A stretch of 64,000 nt of DNA. Origin: Planctomycetota bacterium (GTDB taxonomy: Bacteria > Planctomycetota > UBA1135 > GCA-002686595). Each line of letters starts with the position of its first letter. Within the stretch, counting starts at the first letter, position 1. The DNA lies in NCBI GenBank assembly GCA_020853575.1, contig JADYYP010000020.1:1-64000 (forward strand), read 5' to 3'. Made by a program: the position numbers and the translations under genes. Under the pieces are notes generated by a model, which saw nothing but the letters and a program-made list of their open reading frames with translations, was not told the DNA's origin and ran no database searches. This document shows positions 37,316 to 45,867 of this stretch, piece by piece.

Positions 37316-38365
37316 ATGAAGCACGCGATCGCCCTCGCTCTGTGCAGCGCCGCTTCGGCGACGTTGCTCGCTCCGCGGCAGGACCTGCGCTTCGCTCTCC
37401 CGGCGGGTGCGAAGACCGAGAAGCACTTCACCGAGGTCACGAAGTGGAGCTTGGAATCGATGGAGCAGGAAATCGATGGCCAGCACGCCGCCGTGCAGGT
37501 GCCGGCGATGAGCGGCGTGGTCGAGCGCAAGCTCGGTGTCATCGACACGCTCGTCGCTCTCGACGCTCGCGGGCCGCTGCGGCTCGAGCGCGAATTCGTG
37601 AACGTCTCCACGGGTGCCGAATTGCGGTTCGCCGCGGGTCCGGGGTCCGACGACTTCACCTTGCCGCTCACGAGTGCGCTCGAGGGACGCCGCGTGGTGT
37701 TCGAGCGCAAGCCCAAGGAAGCGGAGTGGACCAGGACATTCGCGGGCGAGCCCGAGGCGCAGGCCGACGTGCTCAGCGGCTTGCGCGAAGACCTCGATCT
37801 GCGCGCCCTGGTGGCCGAGGAAGGAGTCGAGCAGGGCGACACCTGGAAACTCGATGCGGCGACACTGGCAGACGTGCTCGCGCCCGGAGGAGACCTGCGC
37901 TTCACCTTCGCCACGCGCGCGCTCCCCAGCTCACAGTTCCTCGATCCAACGGAGATCGTGGGCACGACGCTGTGTGCCCTCGCCGACAGCACCGGCGAGC
38001 TGGCCGGTGAGATCCTGTGCACTTGGCGCGAGACGAAAACGATCGGAGACGCGCGCTGCGCGCTGATCGAGCTCGAATGGGAGTCGACCGCGCGCAACGA
38101 CCTCGCCGCGGAGCTCGCGCGGCGCCAGGAGAGCGCGGGTTCGGAGGTCCTGCGCGAGGACCTCGCCATGCAGTTCTCGTGGAGCACCGAGGGCAAGGGA
38201 CAGCTCCTGTGGAACCTCGATGCGAAGCGCGCGCACTCGCTCGAGCTCGAGCTCGATTCCGATGTCGCCATCGACTTCAAGTGGGTCGCCGTGGAATCGA
38301 CGGTCGCGTTCCACTTCGACTTGACAGCGAAGAGCGCGCTCTCGGCCAGCTTCGAAAGCCGCTGA
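37316..38365 (+). CDS. Secreted hypothetical protein
   Basis: 349 residues from ATG 37316 with a short N-terminal hydrophobic segment (MKHAIALALCSAASATLLA), probably a signal peptide. The rest alternates beta-like stretches with charged segments (WSLESMEQEIDG, LDLRALVAEEGVEQGDTWKLDA) and ends SVLSFESR-like. No enzyme motif is seen; it resembles the large group of planctomycete proteins of unknown role that handle DUF-type lipoprotein-like folds. It converges on the gene at 38389 (23-base gap). Confidence 0.65.
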   Translation: MKHAIALALCSAASATLLAPRQDLRFALPAGAKTEKHFTEVTKWSLESMEQEIDGQHAAVQVPAMSGVVERKLGVIDTLVALDARGPLRLEREFVNVSTGAELRFAAGPGSDDFTLPLTSALEGRRVVFERKPKEAEWTRTFAGEPEAQADVLSGLREDLDLRALVAEEGVEQGDTWKLDAATLADVLAPGGDLRFTFATRALPSSQFLDPTEIVGTTLCALADSTGELAGEILCTWRETKTIGDARCALIELEWESTARNDLAAELARRQESAGSEVLREDLAMQFSWSTEGKGQLLWNLDAKRAHSLELELDSDVAIDFKWVAVESTVAFHFDLTAKSALSASFESR

Positions 38366-38388
38366 GAGCGTTGAGGGAGGCCGGGCGC

Positions 38389-40302
38389 TCAGCGCGCGAG
38401 CTGCAGGATGCTCTCGGGCTCCAACACGATGTCGTGCTCGAACAGCACGTTGGGTTCGGGTGCGTCCGAGCTGGCGCTCACCTCGGCCCCCCACCGATCG
38501 CGGACCCTCAAGCGGCAGGCCCCCACGCTCGACCACAGCCGCAGGTTCCCGCCCTCATCGGTCCACAGCTCGAGCTCGGGCTCGAGATCGAGCTCGAGCG
38601 GATCGAGCGCGCGCGCCCCATCCGAGCACCAGCGCCACGCGCCCGTCGAATCGAGCAACCGCGCTCGCACGCGACTCCGCCCCGTCGAAAGCCCTCTGAC
38701 GAGCAGTGACGCGTTGTGCGCCAAGTAGAGCTCGCTGCGCTCCGTGCCCACCGCGTGCTCGACCTCGAGGATCGCCGGCGCATGATCCGCGGCGCAGGCC
38801 ACGATCCACGCACCGCGATTGGGGCATTCCTCGATCCGCGCGTCGCCGTTCGCATCGCAGACACTCACGCCGCCGGATGCGGCTGCTTTGAACGAGCTGC
38901 GAGTCGCGCGCGAGCCGCGTGCGCGCACGGCGACCCGGGCGCCGACCGCGGGTCGTCCGTCCGGTGTCAGCACGCGCACGTCGCGTGGTGCGAACTCCAG
39001 GCCCGCGGGCAGCGGAATGCGGAGCGCGCTCGAGCTCGGGCGCACCGGGCCGAACTCGAAGGACACCGGCGGCGACGCGACGTCGATCGCGAGCATGTAC
39101 GGCCGCTCGAGGAGCCGCAGCAACGTCGCGCACTCGGGCGAGGGACGATAGCCGGTGTCCTGCTCCAGGAAAGCGCCGGCTTCCAGCCCTGCGCGGCGCC
39201 GCGTCTTGTCGAGGATCGCGACACTCTGCAGTCGCACCGGACGCCCGTCGCGGCGCTCGACGCACACCTTGAGCTCCAACGCTTCGCGCAGCACCACGCG
39301 CACGAACGGCAGAGCGCCCTCGCAACTCGCCAGCGCAGAACCGATCTGCGCATCGTAGTGCACCTCGAGCCGCGAAGGCCCCTCGACGATCAACGCCTGT
39401 GAGCTCACGGCCGCGCGGCTCTCGATGGCGATGCGGAAGCGACCGTCGGCGGCTGTCGGGCTCGCGGCGAACTCCCCCAGCGCGGCGAAAGCGCCTTCGA
39501 CGGGGAGAAGTCGCTGATCCTGGACGACGCCTTGGAGCAGCTCGCCCGCCGAGGGATCGCGCAACACGAGCAGCAGGCCCTGGCCCGCGCCCGTCGGGAG
39601 CTCGACTTCGCACGGCGACAGCGGCTCGCAGGTGGCGCGCAAGGTGCTGCCGGAGAACTGCGGCGCATCGGCGACGAAAAAGCTGCCATCGACGCCGGAG
39701 AGCGCGACTGGCCACTCTTCGCTCGCAGGCCCGGCGTTCGCTGGCCAAGCCGCGAGCGTCGCCGAGCTCGGCCGCAGCACGATCCGCGCGCCGCACACCG
39801 CGTCCCCGCGCTGGTCGAGCACGCGCCCGGCGAGCACCGCGCTGCGCGAAACCGAGAGCACGTGTTCGCGCCCACGGCTGGCGCGCACGCCTTCGCGCGG
39901 AACCGTTACCCAAGCGCTCGAACGCACGACGAGCCGCCCTTCGAGGCGCTCGACTGCACCGTGGAAGGCACCGCTCGCGTCGCTCGACCCCAACGGCGTC
40001 TCCGAGTCGAATCCAACGTGCACGACGGCGACCCCTTCGACGGCGCGCGCCTCGAGGTCGAGCACGCGGCCGGCGAGCTCGAACCGCGGGCTTGCGCCGA
40101 CGTCCGTCTCGAGCACGTCGAGCCGCTCCGCTTCGCGGGCACGCGTGGCCTGCGCCAGATCCACGGGTGCTGGCAAGCGCTCGGACCGCGGCTCGAGCTC
40201 GACCGGTCGCGCGTCCCGCGCGCGCGGCGACGTGGCGAACCAGGCGGCCGCGACCACTAGGGCCAACGCCCCGAGCCCGGCGACGAGGCGAGCGAACCGC
40301 AT
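38389..40302 (-). CDS. Membrane-anchored protein with carboxypeptidase-regulatory-like repeats
   Basis: 637 residues from ATG 40302. An N-terminal helix (LVAGLGALALVVAAAWFATS) anchors or exports it. Repeated units include FELAGRVLDLEARAVEGVAV, LAGRVLDQRGDAVCGARIVL and VRVLTPDGRPAVGARVAVRA, each closing with a D-x-x-G-x-F/A strand (SGVDGSFFVAD, TAADGRFRIA, CDANGDARIEE). It is related in plan to the 769-residue protein at 24039. No catalytic domain is visible. It is divergent from the Dus gene (77 bases). Confidence 0.75.
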   Translation of the reverse strand: MRFARLVAGLGALALVVAAAWFATSPRARDARPVELEPRSERLPAPVDLAQATRAREAERLDVLETDVGASPRFELAGRVLDLEARAVEGVAVVHVGFDSETPLGSSDASGAFHGAVERLEGRLVVRSSAWVTVPREGVRASRGREHVLSVSRSAVLAGRVLDQRGDAVCGARIVLRPSSATLAAWPANAGPASEEWPVALSGVDGSFFVADAPQFSGSTLRATCEPLSPCEVELPTGAGQGLLLVLRDPSAGELLQGVVQDQRLLPVEGAFAALGEFAASPTAADGRFRIAIESRAAVSSQALIVEGPSRLEVHYDAQIGSALASCEGALPFVRVVLREALELKVCVERRDGRPVRLQSVAILDKTRRRAGLEAGAFLEQDTGYRPSPECATLLRLLERPYMLAIDVASPPVSFEFGPVRPSSSALRIPLPAGLEFAPRDVRVLTPDGRPAVGARVAVRARGSRATRSSFKAAASGGVSVCDANGDARIEECPNRGAWIVACAADHAPAILEVEHAVGTERSELYLAHNASLLVRGLSTGRSRVRARLLDSTGAWRWCSDGARALDPLELDLEPELELWTDEGGNLRLWSSVGACRLRVRDRWGAEVSASSDAPEPNVLFEHDIVLEPESILQLAR

Positions 40303-40379
40303 CACGCTCCGAGTTCTACTCGCGCCAGCTCCGCGCGTACAGCGCTCGCTCCCGCCGTGGTACATGTGATGGCTGCGCC

Positions 40380-41354
40380 ATGGACCTCGCGTCACGTTCG
40401 AGCCCGCGAGCGCCTGCGCGCTTGCCCTTCACCGCCCCCTGGCTCCTGGCGCCGATGGAGGGCGTCACCGAGCCGTGCTACCGAGATCTGGTCCTGCGCC
40501 GCAATCCCGCCGACGCGCTCGGCGGCGCGTTCACCGAGTTCGTGCGCGTCAGCGTCGCGAGCATTCCGCGCGCCGTGATCTCCCGACACCTCGGTCCGTC
40601 GCGCTTCGCGCAACCCGTCGGCGTGCAGCTCATGGGCAACGACCTGGAGCACCTCGCCCGCACTGCGTGCAACGCCGTCGCAGCCGGCGCGCCTCTGATC
40701 GATCTCAACTTCGGTTGTCCAGCGAAGGGCGCGATCGCGGGCTGCGCGGGCTCAGCGCTGCTCAGGGACCCGCGCGCGATCGAGCGCGTCGTGCGCAGCG
40801 TTGCCGACGCGGTCGAAGTGCCGGTGACGGCCAAGATGCGCGCCGGCTTCGACGACGCGTCGCGCGTCGAGGAATTGGCGCGAGCCGCGGAGCAGGGCGG
40901 CGCCGCCTTGCTCACCGTGCACTGCCGAACGCGCGCCGAGGCCTACTGCGAGAGCGTCGAGTGGTCGCGGATCGCGCGCGCTGCGGCTGCGGTCTCGATC
41001 CCCGTTTGTGGCAACGGCGGCATCGCGACGCACGCCGACCTCGAGCGCATGCGCAGCGAGACCGGGGCGCGTTTCGCGATGGTCGGGCGCGGCGCGCTCG
41101 CCGATCCCTGGATCTTCAGCGGATGCACGGTTTCGCGCGGAACCGCCGCGCGCTTCTTGGTCGAGTACGCGGAGACGATGCGCGCTCGACACCAGTGGCC
41201 GGCTGGCGGAATCGCGGCGCGCATCAAGCAACTCCTGCGCTATTGGACCGCGGGCGGACTGGTGCCCGACGCGGCCACGCGCACCGCTTGGCTGCGAGAG
41301 CGCGACGGGGCGGTCTTGTTGGGAAGGCTCGAGGTCATCGCGCGCGAGCCGTAG
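40380..41354 (+). CDS. dus: tRNA-dihydrouridine synthase
   Basis: 324 residues from ATG 40380. FMN-binding barrel motifs are present: LAPMEGVTEPCYRDL, GVQLMGND, LNFGCPAKGAIAGCAGSALLRDP (the active Cys is in NFGCP), VPVTAKMRAGFDD, VHCRTRAEAY and CGNGGI. The enzyme reduces uridine to dihydrouridine in the tRNA D-arm with NADPH and FMN. Which of the Dus subfamilies it belongs to cannot be settled by eye. With TrmB, the queuosine transporter and two RluA proteins it adds to a rich RNA-modification set in this window. Confidence 0.92.
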   Translation: MDLASRSSPRAPARLPFTAPWLLAPMEGVTEPCYRDLVLRRNPADALGGAFTEFVRVSVASIPRAVISRHLGPSRFAQPVGVQLMGNDLEHLARTACNAVAAGAPLIDLNFGCPAKGAIAGCAGSALLRDPRAIERVVRSVADAVEVPVTAKMRAGFDDASRVEELARAAEQGGAALLTVHCRTRAEAYCESVEWSRIARAAAAVSIPVCGNGGIATHADLERMRSETGARFAMVGRGALADPWIFSGCTVSRGTAARFLVEYAETMRARHQWPAGGIAARIKQLLRYWTAGGLVPDAATRTAWLRERDGAVLLGRLEVIAREP

Positions 41355-41378
41355 CACTCGCCGCACACTCCTCCTTGC

Positions 41379-42113
41379 TCAGCCGCGAGCGACGATGCAC
41401 ACGCTGTAGTCGCCGTCGAGCTCACGCGGGCTCGCAAGCGGATCGTGGATATTGGCGTACACCTCGTGGCGCGCGAAGCCGACTTCGCGCAGCGCATCGG
41501 CCAGCTCAGCGATCGACCACAGGCGCCAGCGGTACACGAAGGCATCGGCGAAGGTCTCGAGCAACTCGCCCTCGCGCTCGACTCGAAAGTGGAGCACGTT
41601 CTCGACCTGCGCCGTCGCGGGATCCGCGGCGCGGTGCTCCCAGGTCGAGACCACGCGCGTGCCGTCCTCGAGAAACCGCTCGCGCCTCCATGCACCGAGC
41701 TGGAACGCGGCCGGGCCGCCGTAGGTATCGCACGCGAAGATTCCTCCGCTCGCGAGCCGTTCGCGCGCCAGGCGCAAGTAGGCCAGCAGGCGCTCGCGCT
41801 GCTTGAGGTACAGGATCGAGAAATTGCCGACGTACACGACGTCGCTCGCGCTCGAAACCGCGGGCGTGCGCTCGGTGACGTCGGCGCACACCGTCGTCAG
41901 CCCCTCGATGCGTGCGGCACGCTCGAGCGCGCCCGCGTCCAAGTCGATCGCCGTGGCGCGACCGCCGCGCGCCACCCACGCCCGGGAGACCGCGGCCGAG
42001 CCAGCGAAGTCCTCGGCCAGCGTGCGAGCTGCACCGCCGTGCGCGCGCCGCAGCAGCGCGACCACGTCGGGTGCCGACTGCACGCACAGCTCGTAGAGGG
42101 TCCAGCGATCCAT
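41379..42113 (-). CDS. Class I SAM-dependent methyltransferase
   Basis: 244 residues from ATG 42113 (another start ten codons upstream is possible). SAM-site blocks: RTLAEDFAGSAAVSRAWVARGGRATAID (motif I, with DFAG), VCADVTE, and YVGNFSILYLKQRERLLAYL. The C-terminal half has CDTYGGPAAFQLG and FVYRWRLWSIAELADALREVGF. The protein at 53806-54606 shares these blocks (DFCGTALLSATW, IDLYGGPDATEE, WRFWSLSELRDVL), so the two are paralogs of one subfamily. Substrate unknown. Confidence 0.8.
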   Translation of the reverse strand: MDRWTLYELCVQSAPDVVALLRRAHGGAARTLAEDFAGSAAVSRAWVARGGRATAIDLDAGALERAARIEGLTTVCADVTERTPAVSSASDVVYVGNFSILYLKQRERLLAYLRLARERLASGGIFACDTYGGPAAFQLGAWRRERFLEDGTRVVSTWEHRAADPATAQVENVLHFRVEREGELLETFADAFVYRWRLWSIAELADALREVGFARHEVYANIHDPLASPRELDGDYSVCIVARG

Positions 42114-42207
42114 CGGCTTCACACCGTTGCCCGCGCCGACCAAGACCGGGCGCGCGCTCCAAGCTCACACGTCACACCACTGCTGGCGCGCCGCACGGCA
42201 TCGCCGC

Positions 42208-42450
42208 TCAGCCCCGCAGCGCCTCGAGCATGCGCGAAAGGACGGAACCGCGCCGCGGCCGGGCGGAGAACACGGCGCAGTCGCCGCGCAGGTTGAGCTG
42301 CTCGTGGTTCCCCGGAATCTCCTGCGCGAGATGCACGCGCTCGGTGAGCTTCTGCTCCATGTTCTCTGGGTGGTAGCACCCCGTGCGGCGCTTCCAAACG
42401 GTGTCACCGGCGAGGCGGCGGAAGTGGATGCAGTCCTTGCAGTCGACCAT
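42208..42450 (-). CDS. Small Cys-rich protein
   Basis: 80 residues from ATG 42450. Four Cys are placed as DCKDCIHF (CxxC), GCYHPEN and GDCAVFSA, with a His after the third, which could bind zinc or an iron-sulfur cluster. No signal peptide. It is upstream-divergent to the YhhQ-like transporter and 94 bases from the methyltransferase gene. Function unknown. Confidence 0.55.
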   Translation of the reverse strand: MVDCKDCIHFRRLAGDTVWKRRTGCYHPENMEQKLTERVHLAQEIPGNHEQLNLRGDCAVFSARPRRGSVLSRMLEALRG

Positions 42451-42606
42451 GGTTGGGGGTCTTCGGTCTCCGAAGGCGCACAACTCTCTCCGCCGCGCCG
42501 CTCCAGTTCAAGGGAGTCGCGCCCTCCAGCGGTGTCCCTATACTCCGCGGCCCATGGCGACACGACTTTCGCGGCTCGACGGCGCGCGCACGCAGAGCTC
42601 GGCTCC

Positions 42607-43395
42607 GTGAGCGAGGTTTCCAAGCCCCGTCCGGTCGCGCGCGAGCAGGCACTGGCCCACACCCTGTGCGCGCTGTTCGTCGGCTTCTTCGTGGCTGCGG
42701 AGGTGCTCGGTGGGAAGCTCTTCCGCTTCACGCTGATGGGCTTGGGACCGCGCGACTTCGGCCTGGGGACCAACGCGGAATTCGCCGCGACCGCAGGCAT
42801 CCTGGCCTTTCCGTTGACCTTCGTCATGACCGACATCGTCAACGAGTACTTCGGCAAGCCAATCGTGCGCCTGTTCACGTGGATCGCGATCGCGGTCAAC
42901 CTGCTGCTGCAGCCGGTGATCCGCGCCGCGATCGCGGTGCCGGCGATCAGCTTCACGCCCGGGATCAGCGACGCCGAGATGCAGCGCGGCTACGAGATCG
43001 CACTGGGACAGACATCGAGCATCGTCGTCGCAAGCTTGTGCGCATTCGCCTTGGCGCAGTGGCTCGATGCCGCGGTGTTCACCTGGTTGAGGCGCTCGAC
43101 CGGCGGCAAGTGGCTGTGGCTGCGCGCGCAAGGCAGCACGATCGTCAGCCAGTTGATCGACACCATAGCGGTGATTTTCCTCGCCTTCGTCGTGATCCCG
43201 CGCGTCTGCGGCAATGAGCCGTGGAGCCTCGCCGACGCGTGGAGCGTTTCGGTGACCAACTACGTCTACAAGTTCGCGATCGCGGTGTTGATGACGCCAC
43301 TCCTGTACGGGGTGCACGTCGTCGTCGACCTGTACCTCGGGAAAGCGGCCGCGGCGGCGCTGATCCACGGCGCGCACCCGAGCGATCCCGATTAG
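42607..43395 (+). CDS. YhhQ/VUT-family queuosine-precursor transporter
   Basis: 262 residues from GTG 42607. About six membrane helices. The family blocks VGFFVAAEVLGGKLF, FPLTFVMTDIVNEYFGKP, QLIDTIAVIFLAFVV and NYVYKFAIAVLMTPLLYGVH match YhhQ, which imports 7-cyano-7-deazaguanine for queuosine tRNA modification. No queuosine synthesis gene (queA, tgt) lies in the window. It converges on trmB (18-base gap). Confidence 0.88.
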   Translation: MSEVSKPRPVAREQALAHTLCALFVGFFVAAEVLGGKLFRFTLMGLGPRDFGLGTNAEFAATAGILAFPLTFVMTDIVNEYFGKPIVRLFTWIAIAVNLLLQPVIRAAIAVPAISFTPGISDAEMQRGYEIALGQTSSIVVASLCAFALAQWLDAAVFTWLRRSTGGKWLWLRAQGSTIVSQLIDTIAVIFLAFVVIPRVCGNEPWSLADAWSVSVTNYVYKFAIAVLMTPLLYGVHVVVDLYLGKAAAAALIHGAHPSDPD

Positions 43396-43413
43396 GCCGC
43401 GGATCGTCCGAGC

Positions 43414-44208
43414 TCAGCGCGGGCGGTGGCGCTTGGAGCGACCACCGCGCGGCGCGCGGCGCGGGCCACGACTCTCGAAGCCGGGCTTGTTGGCGTCGAA
43501 CGAGGGCTCGCCCATGCCACCGGCAAGCTCCACCGCGCGCGCCTCGTCGATCTCGAGCCGGCGCGACTCCGAGCGGAAGATCGTCAGTCCCTGAGCGCGG
43601 GCGTTCATCTCGCGCAGCGTGCGTCCCTCGGGAGCATCGGGCCAGGGATCGAAGCGCTCACCCCACGCGAAGAGCATCGAGACACAGCGGCGCGCGTAGC
43701 TCATGTAAGCGGGATTGTCGGTCTGGAACACGAACACGCCGTCGGGCCGCAAGGCGCGCCAAATGGCGAGCAGGGTGCGCGGGGTCAACTGGCGCCGGTC
43801 GAGCTTCGACTCCTCGTAGTACGGCTGCGGGTGGTACAGATGCACCTCGTCGATCGAAGCCGGCACGGCGCGCTCGCAGATGAACTCGTTCGCATCACCC
43901 CAAGCGAACTTCACGTTGGTCAAGCCGCGCTGGCCCGCACGCAGCGATCCCAAGCGCAGCGCTGGCGGTACCAACTCGATCCCCAAGTGGTCGAGCTCGC
44001 GCCGCAAGAGTCCGGAGTGGATCAGGTAGCGACCGTTGCCACAGCCCAAGTCGACCACGCGGCGCGCGGCGCGCCCGAAGGTCGCATCCCAATCGAACGG
44101 CCGAGAGTCCCGGCCCAACCCGACGCGCGTGCGCGTCCACTCTTCCTTGGGCAACACCGTGCCTGGAAACGGCGCGGCGAAGCGCGCGTCGCGATCGAGT
44201 CGTCCCAC
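43414..44208 (-). CDS. trmB: tRNA (guanine-N7-)-methyltransferase-like protein (TrmB)
   Basis: 264 residues from ATG 44208. SAM motif I is VVDLGCGNGRYL, then HLGIELVPPALRLG and VHLYHPQPYYEESKLDRRQL. Canonical TrmB reads F-P-D-P-W-P-K-K-R-H; here the substrate loop is YHPQPYYEESK, so tRNA recognition may differ. FQTDNPAYMSYA fits the conserved T-D-x-x-x-Y motif. The C terminus is a basic tail rich in Arg, Gly and Lys, probably RNA-binding. Expected product: m7G46 in tRNA. It is divergent from the ECF sigma operon. Confidence 0.8.
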   Translation of the reverse strand: MGRLDRDARFAAPFPGTVLPKEEWTRTRVGLGRDSRPFDWDATFGRAARRVVDLGCGNGRYLIHSGLLRRELDHLGIELVPPALRLGSLRAGQRGLTNVKFAWGDANEFICERAVPASIDEVHLYHPQPYYEESKLDRRQLTPRTLLAIWRALRPDGVFVFQTDNPAYMSYARRCVSMLFAWGERFDPWPDAPEGRTLREMNARAQGLTIFRSESRRLEIDEARAVELAGGMGEPSFDANKPGFESRGPRRAPRGGRSKRHRPR

Positions 44209-44404
44209 ACCGCGCAGTGTAACGCCCGCCGCTCATCGCGCGGATGCACGGACCTCCCGCCAGCGGCGTCGGCAGCCGCCCAGAACCTGCGCCAAGCGCT
44301 GTGTCGCGGGTCCATGCAGAAGTTTCAACTTTTTCCAGCGCGCTTCGCGCTCGCTCGGGCCGCGCGCTCCGTGCTCGCGCGTAGTCCGAATTCGAGAGCG
44401 CCTC

Positions 44405-44410
44405 TACAAT
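44405..44410 (+). promoter_or_regulatory. Possible -10 element for the sigma operon
   Basis: TACAAT stands out in a GC-rich divergent region, 63 bases before the GTG start of the sigma gene. No good -35 is visible at standard spacing (TAGTCC at 17 bases). Autoregulated ECF promoters need not have a housekeeping -35, so this is weak. Confidence 0.25.
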
Positions 44411-44473
44411 CGACCTGGACTCGAAGCGGTTTGCGTTTTCTGCGCAACTTTCAACGAGGCATCGGACACCCAC

Positions 44474-45052
44474 GTGTCGACTCACGGCGAACAGATCCAC
44501 CCCGACCGCAGGACGGTCGAGCGCGCGCGCGCAGGCGATGCGGAAGCAGCCGAGTTGCTGATCGAGCGACTCGAGTGCATCCCGCTGATCCTCCACGCAC
44601 GCAATCTGCGCCACGGCGGGTGCTTCACCGAGGACGAGATCGTCGACCTGACCCAGGAGACGCTCACCACGGTGTGGCGCAAGCTCGACACGTACGAAGG
44701 GCGGAGCTCGCTCGAATCGTGGGTCTACAGCTACTGCATCCGTCACATGTCCAACGCTTTCCGCAGCAAGCGTCGCCAACCGCGCTTCAGCGACGCCGAC
44801 GAACACGAGCTCGCCGTGTCCGCCGAAAACGTGCACCACACGCTCGATTTCGAGCACGTGTACCGCTGCCTCGCCCAGATCGACCCCGACCAAGAGTGCG
44901 TGATCCGGCTGAAGCACTTCGAGCAGTTGACGTTCGAAGAGATCGCCCGGCGCGTCGGTTCCAACACGAACACGACGAAGACGCACTACTACCGCGGCAT
45001 GGTTCGACTGCGCGAGCTCCTGGAGCGCGACTTCAAGGAGAGTTTCGCATGA
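44474..45052 (+). CDS. ECF-type RNA polymerase sigma factor
   Basis: 192 residues from GTG 44474; the start was chosen because the domain begins soon after and upstream sequence looks noncoding. Region 2: ARAGDAEAAELLIERLECI and EDEIVDLTQETLTTVWRKLDTYEGRSSLESWVYSYCIRHMSNAFR. Region 4: HVYRCLAQIDPDQECVIRLKHFEQLTFEEIARRVGSNTNTTKTHYYRGMVRLRELL, a helix-turn-helix that contacts the -35 element. It is a short ECF factor. It overlaps the next gene as ATGA. That gene encodes a membrane protein in the position of an anti-sigma factor. Confidence 0.9.
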   Translation: MSTHGEQIHPDRRTVERARAGDAEAAELLIERLECIPLILHARNLRHGGCFTEDEIVDLTQETLTTVWRKLDTYEGRSSLESWVYSYCIRHMSNAFRSKRRQPRFSDADEHELAVSAENVHHTLDFEHVYRCLAQIDPDQECVIRLKHFEQLTFEEIARRVGSNTNTTKTHYYRGMVRLRELLERDFKESFA

Positions 45053-45867
45053 CCTCGCTTCACGACTCCGAGCACTCGAATTGGTTGCGCGATTTCGTCG
45101 CGCGCGACGCGCGCCCCGCCGATGGCGGCGAACTGCGCCGACTCGCGGAGTGCCCCCACTGCCGCAGCGAGTACGAGAGTCTCATGCGCACGCAGGACAC
45201 GCTCGAACGCGCAGGACGCGAGGAACTGCGCACGCGGCTCGCGCTCGACCGCCGGCGCCCGTCGCGCGCGCGCTCCGCTGTCAGCGACTTCGTCCACGCG
45301 CGGCTCGGTGAGCGCCCGCTCGCCACGGGCGCCGAGCGTCCTCAGGCGCTGCCGACGGCCGCGCGCGCGCTCCAAACCGGCAGCGGAACGCGCGCCAGGC
45401 CCGCGCCTCTGGTCGCGCCCTTGGCCGCTCCCCAGACCAGGCCCGTCGCGCGCCGCGGTCGGCGCTTCGAGTGGATCGCCGCCGCGGCTGCGGCCACGGT
45501 GCTCGTCGGCTGGCTGATCGAGCATCTGCGCACCGTCGCGGTCACGCCCCCGGAGTCGCCGATGCTGGGCCAACGCAGTTCCGACCCCCGCCTCTATCCC
45601 TCCGGCGCGCACTCCGCATTCGACACCTTCCGCTGGGAGCTCCAGCGCGCGCCCCACGAACGCTACCGCTTCTCCGCCTACTCCGACTCGCAGGACCGTC
45701 GCGGTGAGTTGCTGTTCGATACGCTGCTGGACGAGACGACATGGAGCGGCGACACCAGTTCTTGGCCCGACGAGATCTACTGGGTGGTCCAGATCGAGGA
45801 CGCCACCGGGGCCGTCCGAGATCCGCGCAGGGCCTACGCATCGCGCGCGGCTTCGAACGCGCGCTGA
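45049..45867 (+). CDS. Putative membrane anti-sigma factor
   Basis: 272 residues from ATG 45049, overlapping the sigma stop (ATGA). The cytoplasmic N terminus has LAECPHCRSEYESLM, a CxxC like the zinc anti-sigma domain but without its usual His. An Arg/Ala/Pro-rich linker follows, then one helix (WIAAAAAATVLVGWLIEHL, about 142-160) and an outer domain of about 110 residues ending SRAASNAR. That outer part has FRWELQRAPHERYRFSAYSDS and WPDEIYWVVQIEDATG. The role is inferred from position and topology; no sequence family match is certain. The next gene begins inside its 3' end. Confidence 0.6.
   Translation: MTSLHDSEHSNWLRDFVARDARPADGGELRRLAECPHCRSEYESLMRTQDTLERAGREELRTRLALDRRRPSRARSAVSDFVHARLGERPLATGAERPQALPTAARALQTGSGTRARPAPLVAPLAAPQTRPVARRGRRFEWIAAAAAATVLVGWLIEHLRTVAVTPPESPMLGQRSSDPRLYPSGAHSAFDTFRWELQRAPHERYRFSAYSDSQDRRGELLFDTLLDETTWSGDTSSWPDEIYWVVQIEDATGAVRDPRRAYASRAASNAR

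Noticed and set aside
38240-38600. Runs of GAGCTC-like units near the ends of two convergent genes
   Set aside because: They encode Leu-Glu-rich stretches in real proteins and follow the strong GAG/CTC codon bias; no separate repeat function is needed.
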